From Rhodobacter sp. (GTDB lineage: Bacteria > Pseudomonadota > Alphaproteobacteria > Rhodobacterales > Rhodobacteraceae), in contig JADCEN010000022.1 of NCBI GenBank assembly GCA_020250175.1, forward strand, positions 1 through 64,000: DNA of 64,000 nt. Direction: 5' to 3'. Position numbers and translations under genes: made by a program. The notes beneath the pieces are model-generated. The model saw nothing but the letters and a program-made list of their open reading frames with translations. It was not told the DNA's origin and ran no database searches. Below, in pieces: positions 45,364-54,407 of the stretch (position 1 is its first letter; every line of letters begins with the position of its first letter).

Positions 45364-46569
45364 CTATGCCGCACTGCGATGCCAGCCGTCATGAAACCCC
45401 ACCCGCTCACACCCGGCAAAGCGCGCCATCCGGTCCAACTCTGCCGCCAGCCGCGCCATCCGCCCCGCGCCAAAGCGCACCCCCGCTTCGGGCCAAAGGG
45501 CGCGCACCTGCAGCACGCCAGCCTCCCGCCGCGCCTTCATATCGATCCGCCCCACCAGCCGTGCCCCTTCCAGCAGCGGAAAGACATAATAGCCATAGCG
45601 CCGCTGTGCCTCGGGCACGAAAACCTCGATCCGGTAGTGAAAGCCGAACAACCGGTCCGCCCGTGCGCGGTCGCGCAGCGCCGGATCAAAGGGCGACAGC
45701 ACCCGCAGCCGCGCGGGCGGTTCCGGTGCCTCGGCGGCGCAGGCCAGCACGTCGGGCCGGGCCAGGCTGTGGCGGCGGCTGCCATCGGCCCCTTCCACCG
45801 CAATTTCGGTAACCCGGCCCGTGGCCAGTGCCGTCTTGCACCAGTCGCGCGCCTCTTGCGGGGTGACGGCGTTCCAATAGGCGCAAAGCTCGCCCGGCGT
45901 GGCAAAGCCCAGCCGGTCCAGCGCCGAGGAACAGGCCCAGTCCACCACGGCGTCAACCGGCGGGCAGGGCAGGCGGTGTGCGGCTGGTATCACCCGTTCG
46001 GTCAGGTCATAGACCTTCTGAAAGCCGTCGCGCCGGGTGATCTGAACCTGACCTGTCCGCCACAGCCATTCCAGCGCGGTCTTGGACGGATGCCAGTCCC
46101 ACCAGCCGCCCCGGCCGCGAGCCTCTCCTGCACCCACGTCGGAGGAGGTCAGCGGCCCTTCTGCCGCGATCCGGTTCAGAATGCTGTCAAACTGCGCCTC
46201 GTACCCGTCGCGGAACCAGCGCTTCCAGTTATCCCGCAGCCGGTCGGCATCGCGGGCAAAGCGCAGCTGCCAGACCGGGAAAAGCGCCACCGGCAGGATC
46301 GAGGCATCATGCGTCCAGTGCTCGAACAGCGCACGGTCCCGCTCCAGCAGCCGCTTCAGCGCCTCGGGCCGGTAGGCGGGGCGGCGCGCGGCAAGGATCA
46401 TGTGGTGGGCGCGTTCAACGGTGGTGATGCTGTCCACCTGCACAAAGCCGATGCGCGCGATCAGCGCCGCCAGATCGGCCCCTTTCGCCGGGCCGGCCGG
46501 GGCCTCGCCCAGCCCGTGCAGATGCAGGAACAGGCGGCGGGCGGCGGCATTGGGCAGGGTGGGGATCAT
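45364..46569 (-). CDS. winged-helix DNA glycosylase of the YcaQ/AlkX family
   Basis: 401 residues. The start NAAARRLFLHLHGLG is followed by LIARIGFVQVDSITTVERAHHMI and a QxD-type segment. The middle has SDVGAGEARGRGGWWDWHPS and ALEWLWRTGQVQITRRDGFQ. The end has VLSPFDPALRDRARADRLFG and YYVFPLLEGARLVGRIDMK. This fits the crosslink-repair glycosylase YcaQ family, which unhooks interstrand crosslinks in E. coli. Single gene, leftward, 30 nt from rlmN. Confidence 0.85.
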   Translation of the reverse strand: MIPTLPNAAARRLFLHLHGLGEAPAGPAKGADLAALIARIGFVQVDSITTVERAHHMILAARRPAYRPEALKRLLERDRALFEHWTHDASILPVALFPVWQLRFARDADRLRDNWKRWFRDGYEAQFDSILNRIAAEGPLTSSDVGAGEARGRGGWWDWHPSKTALEWLWRTGQVQITRRDGFQKVYDLTERVIPAAHRLPCPPVDAVVDWACSSALDRLGFATPGELCAYWNAVTPQEARDWCKTALATGRVTEIAVEGADGSRRHSLARPDVLACAAEAPEPPARLRVLSPFDPALRDRARADRLFGFHYRIEVFVPEAQRRYGYYVFPLLEGARLVGRIDMKARREAGVLQVRALWPEAGVRFGAGRMARLAAELDRMARFAGCERVGFHDGWHRSAA

Positions 46570-46599
46570 GGCACAGGCGTAGCAGGTGCGCAGGCCGGG

Positions 46600-47781
46600 T
46601 CAACGCCCCGCTTCTGCCGCCGCCGCCCGGCTTTTCCGCGCCCGCTCGGTCGCGCTTTTCAGCTGGCCGCAGGCCGCCATGATATCCTCGCCGCGCGGGG
46701 TGCGGATCGGGCTGGCATAGCCCGCATTGTGAATGATGTCGGCGAAGGCATGGATGCGGTTGCCCGACGACCGCCTGTAAGGCGCGCCGGGCCATTCGTT
46801 GAACGGGATCAGGTTCACCTTGGCCGGAATGCCGCGCAGCAGCTCCACCAAACGGTGCGCGTCTGCCTTGCTGTCGTTCACCCCGTCCAGCATCACATAT
46901 TCAAAGGTGATGCGTTCGGAATTCGACAGGCCGGGATAGTCCCGCAGCGCGTCCAGCAGCGTGGCGATGTTCCACTTCCTGTTGATCGGCACCAGCCGGT
47001 CGCGCACCTCATCGGTGGTGGCATGGAAACTGACGGCCAGCAGGCAGCCGATTTCGGTGGCAGTGCGGGCAATTTCCGGCACTACACCGCTGGTCGATAG
47101 GGTGATGCGGCGGCGGCCGAGCGCGATGCCCTCATTGTCCATCACCACCTTCATCGCGTCGCGGACATTGTCGAAATTGTACAGAGGCTCGCCCATGCCC
47201 ATCAGCACGATGTTCGAGATCAGCCGCGTTTCCACCTTGGGCGCGCCTTTGACCGGCCATTCGCCCAGATCGTCGCGCGCCAGCATGACTTGGCCCACGA
47301 TCTCGGCCGCCGTCAGGTTGCGCACCAGTTTCTGCGTGCCGGTGTGGCAGAAGGAACAGGTCAGCGTGCAGCCCACCTGCGAGGATATGCACAGCGTCCC
47401 GCGCCCCTCTTCGGGGATATAGACCGTCTCCACCTCATGCCCGCCGGTGATGCGCACCAGATATTTGCGCGTGCCGTCGGCGCTGATCTGGCGGGTGACG
47501 ACCTGCGGCAGGTCTATGGTGAAATTCCCGGCCAGGCGCGCCCGGAAGTCCTTTGCAAGGTTGGTCATCTGCGCGAAATCGCGCACCCCCCAGTTGTAGA
47601 GCCACTGCCAGACCTGGCCTGCGCGCATCCTGACCTGACCTTCGGGCGTGCCTGCCGCCAGCAGCGCCGCATGCACCTGATCGCGCGTCAGCCCGATCAG
47701 GTTGACCGGGCCACCCTCGGGCAGTTTGCGCGGCAGGGTCAGCACATCCTGCGTGATCGGGGCGGCGGGAAGGTTGGACAT
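46600..47781 (-). CDS. rlmN: 23S rRNA (adenine2503-C2)-methyltransferase
   Basis: 393 residues. The radical-SAM cluster is Cys138, Cys142 and Cys145 in [19 protein letters not shown]. The methyl-carrying cysteine lies near the C-terminus in [20 protein letters not shown] and [15 protein letters not shown] and [17 protein letters not shown] are conserved. It modifies A2503 of 23S rRNA and A37 of some tRNAs. The start is set at [11 protein letters not shown]. Confidence 0.95.
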   Translation of the reverse strand: MSNLPAAPITQDVLTLPRKLPEGGPVNLIGLTRDQVHAALLAAGTPEGQVRMRAGQVWQWLYNWGVRDFAQMTNLAKDFRARLAGNFTIDLPQVVTRQISADGTRKYLVRITGGHEVETVYIPEEGRGTLCISSQVGCTLTCSFCHTGTQKLVRNLTAAEIVGQVMLARDDLGEWPVKGAPKVETRLISNIVLMGMGEPLYNFDNVRDAMKVVMDNEGIALGRRRITLSTSGVVPEIARTATEIGCLLAVSFHATTDEVRDRLVPINRKWNIATLLDALRDYPGLSNSERITFEYVMLDGVNDSKADAHRLVELLRGIPAKVNLIPFNEWPGAPYRRSSGNRIHAFADIIHNAGYASPIRTPRGEDIMAACGQLKSATERARKSRAAAAEAGR

Positions 47782-48017
47782 GGCATCCTCGGGGGGTTGT
47801 CCGGCCCATATAGGCACTTCCGGTCAGGAACGGAACCTTCCTGTGACGCCGTCAGATGGCCAAGAAGCTCTCAACATATTCTGGCTTTCCCGAATTCAGC
47901 GGATAAGGTGGGTGCGAAAGCTGCGCCGTGGAGGCTGCACAGTCGGACAAGCCGGGTATGCTTGCCCCCAGGAGATAAGCGACAGGTCGCCACCCTGACG
48001 TTCAGGATTGCAAATCG

Positions 48018-48320
48018 ATGAAGCTGCACCGGGTTACCGAAAAACTTGACGTCAACGATGCCGATCTTTCCGGCTCGCAGTTCAACGATGCCAACCTTTC
48101 GGGGACAACATTCAACCAGATCAATTTTTCTGGTGCCCGGTTCAACGACAGTAACCTGACCGGCTGGCAGGTGAACGATGTGAACCTGTCCGGTTCCGTT
48201 TTCCAGAACCTGAACCTTTCCGGGGCGGTCCTGAACAACTGCCGCCTGACGGGCGTTACCATCGACGGCGTTCCGCTTGACGAGATGATCGCAGCCTGGC
48301 GGCAATCAAAGGGCCTGTGA
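48018..48320 (+). CDS. small pentapeptide-repeat protein
   Basis: 100 residues, almost entirely made of ten-residue units of the type N-(D/Q)-x-N-(L/F)-(S/T)-G-x-x-(F/V/L), each a pair of pentapeptides. NDADLSGSQF, NDANLSGTTF, NQINFSGARF, NDSNLTGWQV and NDVNLSGSVF are successive units. This folds as a right-handed quadrilateral beta-helix. There is no signal peptide. Function unknown. Some such proteins mimic DNA, but this one is too short to claim that. Confidence 0.8.
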   Translation: MKLHRVTEKLDVNDADLSGSQFNDANLSGTTFNQINFSGARFNDSNLTGWQVNDVNLSGSVFQNLNLSGAVLNNCRLTGVTIDGVPLDEMIAAWRQSKGL

Positions 48321-48425
48321 CCTTTGCAGGGTCCGCAGCCCCAGGGTCCCTGACGCGGCAAAAATACGATACCTGCCGCCAGGCGCGCAGGTCTGTTCGG
48401 GGGGGAACAGCCCCGGGCCCCTGGC

Positions 48426-48965
48426 TTACTTGCAGCGCGCTTCGGATTCCTCCATCGCGGCAGTGAAGCCCAGGAGCGAGAAGGTGTCCTTCGTCTGCGT
48501 TCCGCGTGCCGACCGCGCAGTCAGCACCGCCGAAGAACCTGCCTTCAGCGCCGCCAGCATCGCGGCATCATCGGCGGCGTTTGCCGGCCAGGCCCATTCG
48601 CCGTCCACGAACATCTCGAAGCTGCTGTCGCCGATCGTCATGTTCACGGTCGATCCCGGCGCAAAGGGATAGCCCCCGGTAAAGGACACTTCGCCGACCG
48701 CGCCCGATCCGGGACGGAAGGTCACGAACAGCAGGATGTCGCCGCGCCGAACCGTGGCCGGGGCACCATCCCGCGTGTTGACCGTTTCTTTTGGGCTGGA
48801 CACGCCCCAGCATTCCTTGGGGTTCTCTTCGGTGAAAACGCTCCAGTCCGTCTTTGTTGCGACGCGGTTCGTCGATTCCTGGGCCACCGCACCGGCCGCC
48901 ATCGCCCCTGCTGCCACCAGTCCAAGCACTGCGCCGCGCAGTCCGGTCAAGATCCATGCTGCCAT
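48426..48965 (-). CDS. invasion-associated locus B (IalB) family exported protein
   Basis: 179 residues. The signal peptide has AVLGLVAAGAMAAGAVAQES (cleavage near residue 29). The mature domain has DWSVFTEENPKECWGVSSPK, TFRPGSGAVGEVSFTGGYPF, NMTIGDSSFEMFVDGEWAW and a closing cysteine. The single N-terminal and C-terminal cysteines are typical of the IalB-like periplasmic domain. Function unclear. It is related to Bartonella IalB only at family level. Confidence 0.82.
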   Translation of the reverse strand: MAAWILTGLRGAVLGLVAAGAMAAGAVAQESTNRVATKTDWSVFTEENPKECWGVSSPKETVNTRDGAPATVRRGDILLFVTFRPGSGAVGEVSFTGGYPFAPGSTVNMTIGDSSFEMFVDGEWAWPANAADDAAMLAALKAGSSAVLTARSARGTQTKDTFSLLGFTAAMEESEARCK

Positions 48966-49141
48966 TCGTTCACGGCCTCCACGCTGCCATTCCCCGCACC
49001 CGACGGCTGTCTGCCGCTTCTGCCGCAGCTTTTCCTGTGGCGCAGAAGTTTTCAACCCGATATCTGTCCCATACCGCAAAACCGGCAAAGCGTGAAAGCC
49101 CAATGGGCGTAAAATCGCGCAGGCGTGAGGGACATGCTGAA

Positions 49142-50146
49142 ATGGCAGGCAGCCAAGGGGCGCATCCCATGGTCGAACTCTGGCGCGGCGGGCTGCTGGA
49201 AAGCGCCCATTCGGGCCATGCGGTGATCTGCGATGCGGCGGGCGGGGTGATCGAGGCCTGGGGCGACCCCGGGGCGGCGATCTTTCCGCGCTCGTCCTGC
49301 AAGATGATTCAGGCCCTGCCCCTGATCGAAAGTGGCGCGGCGGATGCGGCCGGGCTGACGCCTGCGCAGCTGGCGCTGGCCTGCGCCAGCCATCAGGGCG
49401 CCGGTCTGCACAGCGGCATGGTGACGCGCTGGCTGGGCGGGCTGGGCCTGACCGCGGCCGATCTGCGCTGCGGGTCGCATTGGCCCTTTGACACCGCAGA
49501 GCATGACCGGCTGGTGCGGGCCCATGAAAAGCCCTGCCAAACCCACAACAACTGTTCTGGCAAGCATGCGGGCTTTCTGACACTGACGCGGCATCTGGGG
49601 GCCGGTCCGGAGTATGTCGCGGTGGATCACCCGGTCCAGCGCGCCATCCGTGCCGCCACCGAAGAGGTGACGGGGGAAACCTCGCCCGGCTTTGGCATTG
49701 ACGGCTGTTCGGCGCCCAATTTCGCCGCCACCCTGCACGGTCTGGCCCGCGCCATGGGCGGTTTTGCCGGTGCGTCGGACGCGGGCGATATCCGCCAGCG
49801 CGCCATGCACCGCCTGACCCGCGCCATGGCCGCCCATCCCGATCTGGTCGCGGGCGAGGGGCGGGCCTGCACCGAACTGATGCGCGCCATGGGCGGGCGC
49901 GTGGCGATCAAGACCGGGGCCGAAGCGGTGTTCGTCGCCATCCTGCCCGATCAGCGGCGCGGCATCGCCGTGAAGATTGCCGACGGCAATTCCCGCGCCT
50001 CCGAGGCGGTCATTGCCGCCCTGCTGGTGCGCCTTGGCGTGCTGGACCGCGATCATCCGGCGACACGCAAGCGCCTTGACGCCGTGCAGACCAACTGGCG
50101 CGGCACCGAGACCGGCATCCTGCGCCTGGCGGACGGATTCCTTTAG
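49142..50146 (+). CDS. asparaginase of the AnsA-II (Rhizobium etli type, DUF1126-like) family
   Basis: 334 residues. VELWRGGLLESAHSGHAVIC, the FPRSSCKMIQALPLIESGAA motif (serine and lysine nucleophile region), LACASHQGAGLHSGMVTRWL and NNCSGKHAGFLTLTRHLG (Zn/cysteine motif) match this distinct asparaginase class, unlike E. coli AnsA/AnsB. It would release ammonia from asparagine in the cytoplasm. The start at 49142 has a GAGGGA sequence upstream. ATGs at 49103 and 49169 are alternatives. Confidence 0.85.
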   Translation: MAGSQGAHPMVELWRGGLLESAHSGHAVICDAAGGVIEAWGDPGAAIFPRSSCKMIQALPLIESGAADAAGLTPAQLALACASHQGAGLHSGMVTRWLGGLGLTAADLRCGSHWPFDTAEHDRLVRAHEKPCQTHNNCSGKHAGFLTLTRHLGAGPEYVAVDHPVQRAIRAATEEVTGETSPGFGIDGCSAPNFAATLHGLARAMGGFAGASDAGDIRQRAMHRLTRAMAAHPDLVAGEGRACTELMRAMGGRVAIKTGAEAVFVAILPDQRRGIAVKIADGNSRASEAVIAALLVRLGVLDRDHPATRKRLDAVQTNWRGTETGILRLADGFL

Positions 50147-51022
50147 CAGGCACCGAAGAGGTGCCCGCCGCATGGACCGCTGGCTGGAGAACGGGACTCT
50201 CTTCCGCTGGCCCCGCCCGATCTGGCCGGGACCATCGCCCCGGCCCTGCGCTGCGTGTGCCACGGGTCCGCCGGGGGCAACCGCCCCCGGCGAGCGCTGG
50301 CTTGGGGTTGTTCCCGGACCTGCCGGTCTAAAGGGCAAGGTCCCACAAAGGTGGGGGAAACGCAGTGCGTTTCCTGTCCCCGCCCGCACTGACAAAAGCA
50401 GTTCCACCGCTGCTCTGGCAGGGGCCATCGCCCCTGCCACAGCGCCACGTTGCCTCTTGGCCAGCCGGGGGCCAAAGCCCCCGGCCAGCGCCCGACCCGC
50501 CCCCGGCGGGCGCTTCTCGCCCGCCGGGTCGGGCGCTGGCCTCTGCTTTGCCCGGACCTGCCGGCCTACAGGGCACCGTCCCGCGCGGGCGGGGGAAACG
50601 CGGTGCGTTTCCTGTTCCCGCCCGGTGACGGGGCGGAAGGTGAAGCCAAGCGTCCTGCCGGGTCGGGCGCTGGTCTTTCATGGCGCTTGCTGGACGGGTC
50701 CTGATGCCACCGCGGTCCCTGACCGGGCGGCAACACGCGCTGCGTTTCGGGGTCCGCCCGCAACGGCAAGTCGCCTTTCCGGCGGATCATCATAAATTCC
50801 CGTGCGGCAGGCGTGCGACATCCGTTTTCAGCACCCCGCCAGGGGGCAAGCCCGCCTGTCTCGTCGGTTAAAACCGCATCCGGTCCGCCCTGCTGGTGCC
50901 CGCTGCGACGGAAGCAAGCAGAGAGGGGCCAATCCGGCCTGACGCGCCCGGCTGCGGCCTGTTTCACATTCGCACAGCTCGCCCATGGGGGATGCGGGGG
51001 GTGTGCAACCCGGCTGCGACGG
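50147..51022. other. gene-free, palindrome-rich region
   Basis: 876 bp without a supported gene between asparaginase and the serB stop. It contains a 74-bp direct repeat pair (50313-50386 and 50551-50624), each holding GGAAACGC-x-GTGCGTTTCC, and a long palindrome between them (50485-50539). Open frames here are repeats of proline/arginine-rich shadows. Confidence 0.6.
50313..50624. repeat. 74-bp direct repeat pair flanking a palindrome
   Basis: 50313-50386 and 50551-50624 start with CCCGGACCTGCCGG and end GGAAACGC(A/G)GTGCGTTTCC followed by CTGT-CCCGCCCG, with about 10 mismatches. A 15-bp-arm palindrome (CCAGCGCCCGACCCG and its complement, 50485-50499 and 50525-50539) with an inner 10-bp stem lies between them. 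The structure looks like a small mobile or regulatory repeat cluster. Confidence 0.7.
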
Positions 51023-51898
51023 TCACGTCACAAACTCCGCCCGCGTGTAGCCCTGCAGGAACAGCAGCGCCGTCAGATCGCCGTGGTTCACCCGCAGCGC
51101 AGATTCCGCCGCAACCGCAGGCTTTGCGTGCAGCGCCACGCCTGCGCCGGCGCGGGCCAGCATGCCCAGGTCATTGGCCCCGTCGCCCACCGCCAGCACC
51201 TGATCTGCGCCAATCCCCAGCCGGGCCACGACCTCTTCCAGCGCCTGCACCTTGGCCGCACGGCCCAGGATCGGGTCGGCCACCGTACCGGTCAGCCGCC
51301 CGTCGCGGATATGCAGCACATTGGCGCGGTCTTCGTCAAAGCCCAGCGCCGCCGCCACGGGTCCGGTAAAGGCGGTGAAACCGCCGGACACAAGCACGGC
51401 ATGGCCGCCTTGTGCCTTCATCGTGGCCACCAGCGTCCGCCCGCCGGGCGTGAAGCTGATCCGTGTGTCCAGCACCCTGGCAATTGCCGTTTCCGCAAGG
51501 CCGACCAGCAGCGCCACACGGTCGCGCAGCGCCGCTTCGAAATCCAACTCGCCCTTCATCGCCCGCGCCGTGATCCCGGCCACCTGTGGCCCCACGCCCG
51601 CCATCGCCGCAAGCTCATCAATGCATTCCTGGCGGATCATCGTTGAATCCATGTCGGCCAACAGCAGCCGCTTGCGGCGCCCTGCCGTCGGCTGCACCGC
51701 CAGATCAATGCCCAGGGTCTGCAAGCCTTTCCAGACATCCCACAGGTTTTCCGGCACGGTTTCCAGCGGAAACTCTGCCGCCACGCCCGGGTCCAGCCAA
51801 CGCGCATCGCCACCGCCCCAGGCATTGCGCAGCGCCTCGACCGTGGTGCGGTCAAGGGTGGGGGTGGCCGGGTCGGTCAGCAGGGTCGCGGTGAACAT
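51023..51898 (-). CDS. serB: phosphoserine phosphatase
   Basis: 291 residues of the HAD superfamily. The nucleophile motif DMDST (Asp82, Asp84) is in LLLADMDSTMIRQECIDELA, motif II is LVSGGFTAFTGPVA, and motif III/IV is VLAVGDGANDLGMLARAGAG. An N-terminal domain of about 70 residues precedes it, as in bacterial SerB. It makes serine from phosphoserine. It is divergent from serC/serA, but a 9.9-kb element now lies between them. Confidence 0.95.
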   Translation of the reverse strand: MFTATLLTDPATPTLDRTTVEALRNAWGGGDARWLDPGVAAEFPLETVPENLWDVWKGLQTLGIDLAVQPTAGRRKRLLLADMDSTMIRQECIDELAAMAGVGPQVAGITARAMKGELDFEAALRDRVALLVGLAETAIARVLDTRISFTPGGRTLVATMKAQGGHAVLVSGGFTAFTGPVAAALGFDEDRANVLHIRDGRLTGTVADPILGRAAKVQALEEVVARLGIGADQVLAVGDGANDLGMLARAGAGVALHAKPAVAAESALRVNHGDLTALLFLQGYTRAEFVT

Positions 51899-52003
51899 GG
51901 GTGTTTCCGATCGTGGAACGGGTCGCCGTCTTTTCTGTATGAAACAGCGCTTCGGGGCAAGAAACCCCCTTGCGCCAGACGGGGGCGGCCCGTAATTCCG
52001 GCA

Positions 52004-52029
52004 GTGGGACACCCCTCCCCACAGGGGGG
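52004..52029. repeat. attL-like direct repeat
   Basis: GTGGGACACCCCTCCCCAC is followed by A and GGGGGG. The same sequence with one change occurs at 61883-61908. It ends 7 nt before the integrase stop codon, the usual place for an attachment site, and lies in the serB-serC intergenic region. Confidence 0.8.
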
Positions 52030-52035
52030 ACATGT

Positions 52036-53049
52036 TCATTGTAAGATTTTCCTTTGTTTTCTGGTGTTTGCGGTGCGTTTGCTTTCGCGCTGTGCCAGAT
52101 TTGTGTCAAAAAGCGCATCTGTCACGGTCATATCGTCCCGCGCGTGAGCGTAGAATTTCAGGACTGTTGCGGCGTCTCTCCAGCCGCCCAGACTGGCAAC
52201 TGTCTTTACGTCATAGCCTGCGCGCAGCATCGTCGTTGCGAAGCCGTGACGGCAGCAGTGCGGGGTCAGCCGCTTGATCCCCGCCCGGACAATCACGTTG
52301 TCCCAAACCTGTTTGACATTCTCAGCTTTACCACACTGAAACACCGGATCGTCCGGGTTGCGATTGCCGGGGATATTCGCCAAAGCGGCCAGAACCGGGG
52401 CCTGCAGGTGCGACTTGCGCTCCCGCCCGACCTTCGACTGGTTAAGGACAACGAGTCGCTCGGACATGTTCACATCGCCCCATTTCAGAGCAACCGCCTC
52501 CCCGATCCGCGCGCCCGTGCCGAACATGAAAAGGCAAAGCGCGCCAAGGTGCGGCGAGGCATGGGCGGCAAATGTTCTTGCCCATTTATGGGTTGCCGGT
52601 TCCTTGATCCTAGTGGTGATCTTGAACCGCTTGACCTTTATGGGGCTACACCATCCCATGCTTGCCGCATGATTGATTATAGCCTGGGTCGGCACAATCA
52701 CTTGGCGATTCCGGGTCGCGGCCTTTGCATCTGGATAGAGGTTGAAGGCGGATTGCCGGATTGCGCCTTCGGTGATTTCCATTATCAGGGTGTCCCGCCA
52801 ATGATCCTCGATCCGGTCCAGAAACCGGGTGGCTTTTTCCGCCTGCCGATAAGCAATGGAAGCCTGCGCGAAAGTCACTTGCGCACCCGGTCCATCAAGG
52901 TGACGACGCCATTCAAGGGCTTCGGCTTCTGCCGCGATTCTTTCGGCGATGGCTTTGATCGTTGTGCCTGTAGTGCCGCGTAATCGCCTTCCGGCAACGG
53001 TGCCGTTGTAGTGATACGTTTCGCCGCGCTTGCGGATTTTGAAAGGCAT
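52036..53049 (-). CDS. int: tyrosine site-specific recombinase (integrase)
   Basis: 337 residues. The catalytic set is Arg181 in GTGARIGEAVALKWGD, His264 and Arg267 in LTPHCCRHGFATTMLRAG, Trp290 in SLGGWRDAATV and Tyr300 in KFYAHARD. The N-terminal part is a short SAM-like core-binding domain. It catalyses integration and excision at the adjacent repeat. Its stop lies 7 nt from attL, and its start region overlaps the upstream HTH gene by about 175 nt. Confidence 0.94.
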   Translation of the reverse strand: MPFKIRKRGETYHYNGTVAGRRLRGTTGTTIKAIAERIAAEAEALEWRRHLDGPGAQVTFAQASIAYRQAEKATRFLDRIEDHWRDTLIMEITEGAIRQSAFNLYPDAKAATRNRQVIVPTQAIINHAASMGWCSPIKVKRFKITTRIKEPATHKWARTFAAHASPHLGALCLFMFGTGARIGEAVALKWGDVNMSERLVVLNQSKVGRERKSHLQAPVLAALANIPGNRNPDDPVFQCGKAENVKQVWDNVIVRAGIKRLTPHCCRHGFATTMLRAGYDVKTVASLGGWRDAATVLKFYAHARDDMTVTDALFDTNLAQRESKRTANTRKQRKILQ

Positions 53050-53225
53050 GGAGAGGAAGCCTCCAGAACAATGGGAACATGATGTTCAAGTAGAAGCATC
53101 GTCTTCCCGATTATGCAGCACGCGCCTGTCTGCCGGGCAATTCCCCGCAAGGTCCGCTCGGACACGCCAAGGTGCTTGGCAAGGTCTTTCGGGGTCACAT
53201 GGGCGGGAAGCAGCGATTGCATCAT
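52875..53225 (-). CDS. small HTH protein, possible excisionase or integrase-linked regulator
   Basis: 116 residues. The start VTPKDLAKHLGVSERTLRGI has the pattern of AlpA/Xis-like helix-turn-helix proteins. The middle has a hydrophobic CCIIGKTMLLLEHHVPIV stretch, and the tail is basic (KPSPKESRQKPKPL). It is read in a different frame inside the start of the integrase gene. It overlaps the upstream 218-residue gene by 4 nt (ATGA), so the three genes are translationally coupled. Function inferred only from the HTH and position. Confidence 0.55.
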   Translation of the reverse strand: MMQSLLPAHVTPKDLAKHLGVSERTLRGIARQTGACCIIGKTMLLLEHHVPIVLEASSPCLSKSASAAKRITTTAPLPEGDYAALQAQRSKPSPKESRQKPKPLNGVVTLMDRVRK

Positions 53226-53878
53226 TCGCCCTCGCGCCTGATCAGGTCGGCCAAAGCGCGCAACGCCTCAGCGTAAATGGTGCGGGTAGTGCGAGTTCCA
53301 AAGCCCCCGGATGCCGTTTCAAATACGGGAATCTGAAAGACAAAAGCCCAAGCCCGTGGCCCCTCGGGCCATGCGCCCTGGCTCCAGTCAGGATCGGCGA
53401 TTTCCAAGCTCACCTCTGACATGCCGTCGCGGACGGTGTGCGCGATTCGGTCAAATCGGTTGACAAAAGCTGCGCCGCCTGCCGAAAACACTGTGTCCAG
53501 AGCACCGCCAAGGAACTCAATCCCTTGGAATGCGGGGAAACAGGGCGGAAGGGTTTTGCTGATCCTTTCCGCGCCATAAGATGTTTCGGGGTCCAGATCG
53601 CGGAATGTGCCGTCACCGGGATCGTACCGAACGACAAATAGGGGAAGTGATCGAAGGGCCGGGATGGATTCCGGGGCTTCAATCGGCGGATTGAACTGCA
53701 GGGCAAGCAGTAGGCCATTGGTAACGTCTGACGCGCAGATGTCGGGCGCACTCGATCCCCTGCCGCCAGTTGTGAAATAGCCAAGCTTGCGCGTGTTCAT
53801 AATCAGCACGTTAGCCCGCGCCGGAGTAACGTACCCGACGCGAGACAGAAGCTCTTGAAGGTCCCGCAGTTTTGCCAT
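53222..53878 (-). CDS. unknown satellite protein
   Basis: 218 residues with no family that I recognise. It begins AKLRDLQELLSRVGYVTPAR, contains TTGGRGSSAPDICASDVTNG and LLLALQFNPP, and ends RTIYAEALRALADLIRREGE. It is soluble and acidic, without zinc or nucleotide motifs. First gene of the leftward xis-int transcript. In a satellite this position often holds a replication or regulatory factor, but the sequence does not show which. Confidence 0.6.
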   Translation of the reverse strand: MAKLRDLQELLSRVGYVTPARANVLIMNTRKLGYFTTGGRGSSAPDICASDVTNGLLLALQFNPPIEAPESIPALRSLPLFVVRYDPGDGTFRDLDPETSYGAERISKTLPPCFPAFQGIEFLGGALDTVFSAGGAAFVNRFDRIAHTVRDGMSEVSLEIADPDWSQGAWPEGPRAWAFVFQIPVFETASGGFGTRTTRTIYAEALRALADLIRREGE

Positions 53879-54081
53879 GATGACAATTAAGCTCAGATCG
53901 GATAGAAAGTCAATAACCAGCGAAGCGCCGCTTGGTTGGATTCTGCTTGGATTCCACTTTGTTTCCGATAGTGTCTTTTTCGCAACACCTGCGCCAGCCG
54001 CATCGCGCCTTCAATTCCGGGGATCAGGTTGCCACCTTTGCGGTTGTGCCTGCATCCGGGCCGCGCTCTAATTTGGCTGGG

Positions 54082-54324
54082 TCAGTTTTTGCCTTCGAGC
54101 ACAGCGATCATTCGATACACGGCGCGGCGAGCCGCAGCGTAGGTCGGCTGCAACGCGTTCATCGCCCGCTTTTCGTCCGGGTGCGCATCGCTCGCGTATG
54201 ACGGCAGATTGTCCAACAGGACGCCCAAGGCGTCCAGCAGGCCCAACGCCTCGTTCAGGTCGGATTCGGCATCGTCCAGCGCATCGAGCAGGCTGCGGGC
54301 GGGGAAAGAGGATTCGGGCTTCAT
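54082..54324 (-). CDS. small acidic helical protein
   Basis: 80 residues, alpha-helical by pattern: SLLDALDDAESDLNEALGLL, DALGVLLDNLPSYASDAHPD, RRAVYRMIAVLEGKN. No recognised family. It is divergent from the XRE regulator, with the operator-like repeats in between, so it is likely under the same control. The gap 53879-54081 between it and the next gene shows no further gene. Confidence 0.55.
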   Translation of the reverse strand: MKPESSFPARSLLDALDDAESDLNEALGLLDALGVLLDNLPSYASDAHPDEKRAMNALQPTYAAARRAVYRMIAVLEGKN

Positions 54325-54354
54325 GGTTGCGTTTCCTTTGGTGAGTGGTTACAG

Positions 54355-54407
54355 TACCAAAAGTATCAATCAAGCCGGGCGGCAATGTCAATACCGAAAG
54401 TATCAAT
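54355..54407. promoter_or_regulatory. paired operator sites for the XRE regulator
   Basis: TACCAAAAGTATCAAT (54355-54370) and TACCGAAAGTATCAAT (54392-54407) differ at one base and lie 37 bp apart. Each contains an inverted ATAC/GTAT-type core with a 5-nt spacer. They lie in the divergent promoter between the XRE gene and the small leftward gene. The second one covers the first codons if the XRE start is at 54385. Confidence 0.65.
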
